64,000 nt of DNA, from contig JAVYNU010000001.1 of assembly GCA_038735125.1 (NCBI GenBank), positions 405,672 to 469,671 of the forward strand, written 5' to 3'. This document shows positions 63,813-64,000 of the stretch, piece by piece. Within the stretch, counting starts at the first letter, position 1. Each line of letters opens with the position of its first letter. Both the position numbers and the translations under genes were made by a program. Below the pieces are notes generated by a model, which was not told where the DNA came from, searched no databases, and worked only from the letters and a program-made list of their open reading frames with translations. Origin of the DNA: Ignisphaera sp. (GTDB lineage Archaea; Thermoproteota; Thermoprotei_A; Sulfolobales; Ignisphaeraceae).

Positions 63813-64000
63813 ATGAGTGTAGACTATGCAGAGCTTGGAGATCTGAAAGAGGGAAGCTATGTTGTTATAGATGGAGAGCCGTGTAGGGTAGTTGAGGTAT
63901 CGAGAGCCAAAACAGGGAAGCATGGCAGTGCAAAGGTTCATGTAGTTGCAATAAGCTTGTTTTCCGGTTCTAGAAAAACACTTGTGGGTCCAGCTGATCA
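63813..64000 (+). CDS. eif5a: Translation factor aIF5A (partial, C-terminus outside window)
   Basis: The first 62 codons are present. [28 protein letters not shown] and then [16 protein letters not shown], the loop whose central lysine (in KTGKHGSAK) becomes hypusine or deoxyhypusine. It relieves ribosome stalling at difficult peptide bonds. ATG 63813 follows ggtgat. The frame runs open through the window end. Confidence 0.95.
   Translation, partial: MSVDYAELGDLKEGSYVVIDGEPCRVVEVSRAKTGKHGSAKVHVVAISLFSGSRKTLVGPAD

Noticed and set aside
1..64000. CRISPR array, insertion sequence or prophage
   Set aside because: No regularly spaced repeats, transposase or integrase-like protein was seen; the only repeats are the 38-bp pair and the ATPase gene tracts.

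Overview
This 64 kb window reads as chromosomal core DNA of a hyperthermophilic crenarchaeon. It encodes a reverse gyrase (hyperthermophile hallmark), Cren7 and two Alba proteins (crenarchaeal chromatin), an unsplit RNA polymerase B subunit, a split A'/A'' subunit and an RpoD carrying two ferredoxin-type cysteine sets. Start codons are often GTG or TTG behind a GGTG-type ribosome binding site, the DNA is AT-rich outside RNA genes, and all five tRNA genes encode CCA. The gene set suits Desulfurococcales or an Ignisphaera-like lineage, but the species is an inference.

Layout. 0-7.2 kb: a partial UPF0200 kinase, S-adenosylhomocysteinase, an Orc1/Cdc6-DUF99 pair, tRNA-Ala, a membrane pyrophosphatase and a DUF4382 lipoprotein-like/membrane-anchored protein. 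7.4-19.1 kb: tRNA-Lys, then rpoH-rpoB-rpoA1-rpoA2-rpl30e-nusA-rps12-rps7-tuf-rps10 and tRNA-Ser. 19.1-21 kb: two overlapping pilin-like genes. 21-29.2 kb: a complete Opp/Dpp-type ABC importer (ATPase, binding protein, two permeases, second ATPase) with an unknown membrane protein between. 29.3-39.8 kb: rps13-rps4-rps11-rpoD-rpl18e-rpl13-rps9-rpoN-rps2, running into isoprenoid genes (GHMP-like protein, isopentenyl phosphate kinase, type II IPP isomerase, polyprenyl synthase), a DUF2118-like gene and gltX. 39.9-46.3 kb: L7Ae, S28e, L24e, aIF5B, S6e, aIF2-gamma, a PIN protein, RpoE and an unknown gene. 46.3-51.7 kb: alba1, reverse gyrase, alba2, a phosphoribosyltransferase and tRNA-Glu. 51.7-52.76 kb: a 1.07 kb gap without a convincing gene but with strong hairpins, an origin-box-like motif and one copy of a 38-bp repeat. 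52.8-60.8 kb: a 13-gene membrane-bound [NiFe] hydrogenase/Mrp antiporter operon (Mbh type, in permuted order). 61-64 kb: cren7, an unknown membrane protein, tRNA-Val, TFS, NIP7, an unknown helical protein and the start of aIF5A.

How it works together: most of the window is transcription and translation machinery plus chromatin. The energy side is an H+-pyrophosphatase (predicted K+-independent) and an H2-evolving hydrogenase coupled to an ion pump, fed by a peptide/oligosaccharide importer. The isoprenoid block makes archaeal lipid precursors. No CRISPR array, insertion sequence or prophage was recognised. The least explained stretch is 51.7-52.76 kb, together with the matching repeat at 6.57 kb.
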